From: Salipiger pentaromativorans
Lineage (GTDB): Bacteria; Pseudomonadota; Alphaproteobacteria; Rhodobacterales; Rhodobacteraceae
Length of the DNA: 64,000 bases
Assembly (NCBI RefSeq): GCF_024721115.1
Contig: NZ_JAMDHK010000016.1
Location: forward strand, 1-64,000
Direction: 5' to 3'
The notes under the pieces were generated by a model, which was not told where the DNA came from, searched no databases, and worked only from the letters and a program-made list of their open reading frames with translations. Positions within the stretch are counted from its first letter, which is position 1. Each line of letters begins with the position of its first letter. A program made the position numbers and the translations under genes. Positions 60,584 through 64,000 of this stretch are shown in pieces.

Positions 60584-61507
60584 ATGCCGCACGACCATCA
60601 CCACCATCATCACCATCACGTGGATCCGGATGCCGGCGACGCCCGCCTTGCCGGTGCGATCGCGGTCAATCTTCTGCTGACGGTGGCGCAGGTGGCCGGG
60701 GGGATCCTGTCGGGCAGCCTCGCCATGATCGCCGATGCGTTGCACAATTTCTCCGATGCGATTTCGCTGGTGATCGCCGCCGTGGCGCGAAAGATCGCAC
60801 GCCGCCCGGCCAGTGCCGACATGCCCTTCGGCTATGCCCGCGCCGAGGTGGTGGCGGCGCTGGTCAACTACACCACGCTGATCGTCATCGGGCTCTATCT
60901 GGTGATGGAGGCGGTGCTGCGCTTCCTGTCGCCCGAGCCGGTCGAGGGCTGGCTGGTGGTGATCATCGCGGCGCTGGCGCTGGTGGTGGATCTGGTCACC
61001 GCGCTGCTCACCTGGACAATGTCCAAGGACAGCGTGAACATCCGTGCGGCGTTTCTGCACAACCTTGCCGATGCGCTCGGATCGGTCGCCGTGATCGTGG
61101 CGGGCACGGTGATCCTGCTCTTCGGCTGGACCTGGATCGACCCGCTGGTGACGCTGCTCATCGCCGGCTACATCCTCTGGATGGCGTTTTCCGAGATCGG
61201 CGGGGTGATCCGCATCCTCATGCTGGGCAGCCCGCCCGAACTGACGCCCCGCGAGGTGCTCGACGAGGCGCGCAAGGTCGCGGGGGTGGACGGTCTGCAC
61301 AAGGCGCATCTGTGGCAGATCGACGAGCATCGCGCGGCGCTTCAGGCCCATCTCGTGGTGCGCGAGGGCGCCTGGGGAGAGGCCGACACGATCAAGGCCG
61401 CGGTCAAGGATCGCATGAAAGCCCGGTTCGGAATCGCCCATGTGGTGCTTGAGATGGAATGCGCCCAGCACGCCTGTGCGGCCCCTCAGGACTGGGGCGG
61501 TGCCTGA
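60584..61507 (+). CDS. cation diffusion facilitator (CDF) metal exporter
   Basis: A 307-residue inner-membrane antiporter, probably for zinc or another divalent metal. A histidine-rich start (MPHDHHHHHHHHVDPD), six transmembrane helices with the metal-binding SGSLAMIADALHNFSDAISL and FLHNLADALGSVAVIVAG motifs, and a C-terminal cytoplasmic domain with IAHVVLEMECAQHACAAP. No ribosome site stands before the ATG at 60584; the frame is open back to a GTG at 60500, so the true start is uncertain. The family call itself is secure. Confidence 0.9.
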   Translation: MPHDHHHHHHHHVDPDAGDARLAGAIAVNLLLTVAQVAGGILSGSLAMIADALHNFSDAISLVIAAVARKIARRPASADMPFGYARAEVVAALVNYTTLIVIGLYLVMEAVLRFLSPEPVEGWLVVIIAALALVVDLVTALLTWTMSKDSVNIRAAFLHNLADALGSVAVIVAGTVILLFGWTWIDPLVTLLIAGYILWMAFSEIGGVIRILMLGSPPELTPREVLDEARKVAGVDGLHKAHLWQIDEHRAALQAHLVVREGAWGEADTIKAAVKDRMKARFGIAHVVLEMECAQHACAAPQDWGGA

Positions 61508-61536
61508 GATGCGCCGTGCCAAATCCGCCACGAGCC

Positions 61537-61563
61537 CTTGCGGCGCCCGGGGCCCGATACTAA
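61537..61563 (+). promoter_or_regulatory. possible heat-shock promoter of clpP
   Basis: CTTG at 61537-61540 and CCGATACT at 61554-61561, 13 nt apart, loosely follow the RpoH pattern of alphaproteobacteria (CTTG, then C-rich and TAT-like -10). clpP is a typical RpoH target. Weak by eye. Confidence 0.3.
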
Positions 61564-61618
61564 GAATCTCTTAACACTGACCGGATAGGCATTTCAGGAC
61601 AACAGCAGGCAGGCGGAT

Positions 61619-62251
61619 ATGAAAGACCCTTTTGACATCTACATGAATACTCTCGTCCCCATGGTGGTCGAGCAGACCAGCCGGGGCGAACGCGCCTACG
61701 ACATTTTCTCGCGCCTGCTCAAAGAGCGCATCATTTTCGTCTCGGGCCCGGTGCATGACGGCATGTCGAGCCTGATCGTGGCGCAGCTTCTGCACCTCGA
61801 GGCCGAGAACCCGGCCAAGGAAATCTCGATGTATATCAACAGCCCCGGTGGTGTTGTGACCTCGGGCCTGTCGATCTACGACACCATGCAGTACATCAAG
61901 CCCAAGGTCTCCACCCTGGTGATCGGCCAGGCGGCCTCGATGGGCTCGCTGCTGCTGACGGCGGGCGAGGCCGGCATGCGCTTCTCGCTGCCCAACAGCC
62001 GGATCATGGTCCACCAGCCCTCCGGCGGCTACCAGGGCCAGGCGACCGACATCATGATTCATGCCGAGGAAACGCTGAAGCTGAAGCGACGCCTCAATGA
62101 AATCTATGTGAAACATACCGGCCAGACGCTCGAAAACGTCGAGGCCGCGCTCGAGCGCGACAATTTCATGTCGCCCGAAGATGCCAAGGCCTGGGGTCTG
62201 ATCGACGAAATCGTCGAAAGCCGCGGTGCCGCCGAAGAGAGCAAATCGTGA
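61619..62251 (+). CDS. clpP: ATP-dependent Clp protease proteolytic subunit
   Basis: A 210-residue serine protease subunit; catalytic Ser107 in [13 protein letters not shown] and His132 in [16 protein letters not shown], Asp further on near [11 protein letters not shown]. It forms two seven-membered rings that ClpX or ClpA feed with unfolded substrates. The next gene is clpX, the usual pair, but a strong terminator separates them, so each probably has its own promoter. Confidence 0.97.
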   Translation: MKDPFDIYMNTLVPMVVEQTSRGERAYDIFSRLLKERIIFVSGPVHDGMSSLIVAQLLHLEAENPAKEISMYINSPGGVVTSGLSIYDTMQYIKPKVSTLVIGQAASMGSLLLTAGEAGMRFSLPNSRIMVHQPSGGYQGQATDIMIHAEETLKLKRRLNEIYVKHTGQTLENVEAALERDNFMSPEDAKAWGLIDEIVESRGAAEESKS

Positions 62252-62256
62252 TCGGG

Positions 62257-62289
62257 TGCCCCGCCGTCCGAGGGCGGCGGGGCATTTTT
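62257..62289 (+). terminator. intrinsic terminator after clpP
   Basis: TGCCCCGCCG paired with CGGCGGGGCA across an 8-base loop, then TTTTTC. It starts 6 nt after the clpP stop. This separates clpP and clpX transcription. Confidence 0.9.
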
Positions 62290-62403
62290 CAGATTGTAGA
62301 CCGCGGGGCAGTGCCCTAGACTTTGCGGAATTGGCGAAAAAGATGGGCCTGTGGCTGGCAGTCTGGCACAGCCAAAGCGTGAAACGGCCCCGAAAGGTGT
62401 GAT

Positions 62404-63669
62404 ATGGCGACGAATTCCGGCGGCGACAGCAAGAACACCCTCTACTGTAGCTTTTGCGGCAAGAGCCAGCACGAAGTGCGCAAGCTGATCGCGGGGCCCA
62501 CCGTCTTCATCTGCGATGAATGCGTCGAGCTCTGCATGGACATCATCCGCGAGGAGACGAAGGGCGCTGGCCTGAAATCCTCCGAAGGGGTGCCCAGCCC
62601 GCGCGAGATTTGCGACGTGCTCGACGATTACGTGATCGGCCAGGCGATGGCCAAGCGCGTGCTCTCGGTCGCGGTGCACAACCATTACAAACGTCTGAAT
62701 CACTCGCAGAAAAGCTCGGACATCGAGCTGGCGAAGTCGAACATCCTGCTGATCGGCCCCACCGGCTGCGGCAAGACGCTGCTGGCGCAGACGCTGGCGC
62801 GCATCCTCGATGTGCCCTTCACCATGGCCGACGCCACCACGCTGACCGAGGCCGGCTATGTGGGCGAGGATGTGGAGAACATCATCCTCAAGCTGCTTCA
62901 GGCCAGCGAATACAATGTCGAGCGTGCGCAGCGCGGCATCGTCTATATCGACGAGGTCGACAAGATCACCCGCAAGTCGGAAAACCCCTCGATCACCCGC
63001 GACGTGTCGGGCGAGGGCGTGCAGCAGGCGCTGCTCAAGCTGATGGAGGGCACCGTTGCTTCGGTGCCGCCGCAGGGCGGGCGCAAGCATCCGCAGCAGG
63101 AATTCCTGCAGGTGGACACGACGAACATTCTCTTCATCTGCGGTGGTGCTTTCGCCGGTCTCGACCGGATCATCGCGCAGCGCGGCAAGGGCTCGGCCAT
63201 GGGCTTTGGCGCCGATGTGCGCGACCCGGACGAGCGTGGCACTGGCGAGATCTTCAAGGATCTGGAGCCCGAGGATCTGCTGAAATTCGGCCTGATCCCG
63301 GAATTCGTTGGCCGTCTGCCGGTGATCGCGACGCTGGAGGATCTCGACGAGGACGCGCTGGTCACCATCCTGACCCAGCCCAAGAACGCGCTGGTCAAGC
63401 AATATCAGCGGCTCTTCGAGATGGAAGATACCCAGCTCAGCTTCACCGACGATGCGCTGTCGGCCATCGCCAAGCGGGCCATCGAGCGCAAGACCGGTGC
63501 CCGCGGGCTGCGGTCGATCCTCGAAGGCATCCTGCTCGACACGATGTTCGAGCTGCCGGGCATGGACGATGTGACCGAGGTGGTGGTGAACGAAGAGGCG
63601 GTGACCTCGGAGGCCAAGCCGCTGATGATCTACGCGGACCCCAAGAAAGAGGGCGCGTCGGCGGGCTGA
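62404..63669 (+). CDS. clpX: ATP-dependent Clp protease ATP-binding subunit ClpX
   Basis: A 421-residue AAA+ unfoldase. Zinc-binding domain with CSFCGK and CDECVELC at about 16-42; Walker [12 protein letters not shown] at about 118-128; the pore loop GYVGEDVEN; Walker [11 protein letters not shown]; sensor motifs and [17 protein letters not shown] at the C-terminus. It recognises tagged proteins and delivers them to ClpP. In alphaproteobacteria it controls CtrA turnover, which connects to TrcR in this window. Confidence 0.98.
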   Translation: MATNSGGDSKNTLYCSFCGKSQHEVRKLIAGPTVFICDECVELCMDIIREETKGAGLKSSEGVPSPREICDVLDDYVIGQAMAKRVLSVAVHNHYKRLNHSQKSSDIELAKSNILLIGPTGCGKTLLAQTLARILDVPFTMADATTLTEAGYVGEDVENIILKLLQASEYNVERAQRGIVYIDEVDKITRKSENPSITRDVSGEGVQQALLKLMEGTVASVPPQGGRKHPQQEFLQVDTTNILFICGGAFAGLDRIIAQRGKGSAMGFGADVRDPDERGTGEIFKDLEPEDLLKFGLIPEFVGRLPVIATLEDLDEDALVTILTQPKNALVKQYQRLFEMEDTQLSFTDDALSAIAKRAIERKTGARGLRSILEGILLDTMFELPGMDDVTEVVVNEEAVTSEAKPLMIYADPKKEGASAG

Positions 63670-63690
63670 GGCGCGGATAAAAAGGATTTC

Positions 63691-63716
63691 AAGGCGGGGT
63701 TCGGCCCCGCCTTTTT
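63691..63716 (+). terminator. intrinsic terminator after clpX
   Basis: AAGGCGGGG-TTCGG-CCCCGCCTT followed by TTTC, 22 nt after the clpX stop. Confidence 0.9.
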
Positions 63717-63732
63717 CGTGCGAGGACGGAAC

Positions 63733-64000
63733 ATGACCATCAGACGTATTTCTTCCGGCGGCGCCTTCGAGGCCAAGATCGGCTATTGTCGCGCGGTTGT
63801 CGCGGGCGGCTTCGTGCATGTGGCGGGCACGGTCGGGCAGGGCGACAGCGTCGAGGAGCAGTGCCGTTCGGCGCTGGAGGTGATCGGCAAGGCGCTGGAC
63901 GAGGCGGGCGCGAGCTTTGCCGATGCGGTGCGGGTCAATTACTACCTGCCGGACGCGGCCGAGTTCGAACTCTGCTGGCCAATCCTGGCCGAGACCTTCG
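63733..64000 (+). CDS. RidA/YjgF-family protein, 3' end outside the window
   Basis: The first 89 residues of a Rid-family protein: MTIRRISSGGAFEAKIGYCR, VHVAGTVGQGDSVEEQCRSA and DAVRVNYYLPDAAEFELCWP match the RidA fold. RidA proteins remove reactive imine or enamine intermediates from PLP enzymes. This one belongs to a variant without the usual N-terminal motif, so the exact activity is unclear. GAGGACGG precedes the ATG. It continues beyond base 64000. Confidence 0.88.
   Translation, partial: MTIRRISSGGAFEAKIGYCRAVVAGGFVHVAGTVGQGDSVEEQCRSALEVIGKALDEAGASFADAVRVNYYLPDAAEFELCWPILAETF

Noticed and set aside
60584-60631. Poly-histidine start of the CDF exporter as a cloning artefact
   Set aside because: His-rich N-termini are normal in CDF metal transporters and the surrounding sequence is native.
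1-64000. CRISPR arrays, rRNA genes, complete insertion sequences, prophage
   Set aside because: No regularly spaced direct repeats, rRNA signatures, transposase or phage genes were seen anywhere in the window.

Overview
The window is high-GC DNA from an alphaproteobacterium, most likely of the Rhodobacteraceae (Roseobacter group). Evidence: a complete Paracoccus-type sox operon, a tad pilus locus of the Rhodobacteraceae kind, a TrcR (DUF1013) cell-cycle regulator, a DmdB-like acyl-CoA ligase, an alkB hydroxylase and a SURF1-thrC-M16 peptidase-GNAT gene string. Genus and species cannot be fixed from sequence reading alone.

Layout. Bases 1-901 are visibly poorer in GC and hold only a frameshifted gene remnant, lying against the 3' end of a tRNA-Met(CAT); this looks like the scar of an integrated element. 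A secreted lysozyme-inhibitor-like protein (1155-1556) follows. Bases 1596-13691, all on the minus strand, form a tad/cpa locus: two Flp pilins, CpaB, the secretin CpaC, an OmpA-domain lipoprotein, CpaE, the ATPase CpaF, TadB, TadC, two TPR lipoproteins, a prepilin peptidase and an AAA ATPase. Hairpins between the pilin genes and cpaB suggest the pilin message is made and stabilised separately. TadE/F/G pseudopilins are not in the window.

From 14 to 24.9 kb come housekeeping and accessory enzymes: a lytic transglycosylase, a GlcD-like FAD oxidase, an MBL-fold protein, a DUF2938 membrane protein divergent from a MerR regulator across a SoxR-box-like promoter, GNAT, M16 peptidase, threonine synthase, SURF1, a CaiB-type CoA transferase, a DsbA-like thiol oxidoreductase and DciA. 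From 25 to 33.5 kb lie mutY, alkB, a tightly overlapped nucleoside-salvage operon (cdd-deoA-deoB-add) with upp just downstream, and a SPOR-domain protein. From 33.6 to 41.9 kb there is a mixed set: a membrane protein resembling an inactive M48 peptidase, an Acg-type flavoprotein, a DmdB-like ligase, a sulfotransferase, RNase T2, TrcR, a PNPOx-like protein, RecR and YbaB.

Bases 42050-46614 are a capsule lipid-linker and export cassette (kpsC, a KpsD/Wza-type lipoprotein, kpsS). After ribE comes the sulfur-oxidation locus, 47377-59803: soxT-soxR-soxS on the minus strand and soxVWXYZABCDEF on the plus strand. SoxAX loads thiosulfate onto SoxYZ, SoxB hydrolyses the sulfate, SoxCD oxidises the sulfane sulfur, SoxV/W/S supply reductant to the periplasm, and SoxR probably represses from two inverted-repeat operators between soxS and soxV and between soxW and soxX. 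The window ends with an unknown lipoprotein, a CDF metal exporter, clpP, clpX and the start of a RidA-family gene.

I did not find a clearly novel multi-gene system. The best leads are a MerR regulator with a SoxR-like operator but no SoxR iron-sulfur motif, a kpsC gene with no ordinary start codon beside a strong hairpin, an undescribed 44-residue secreted peptide inside the sox operon, and the AAA ATPase at the end of the tad locus.
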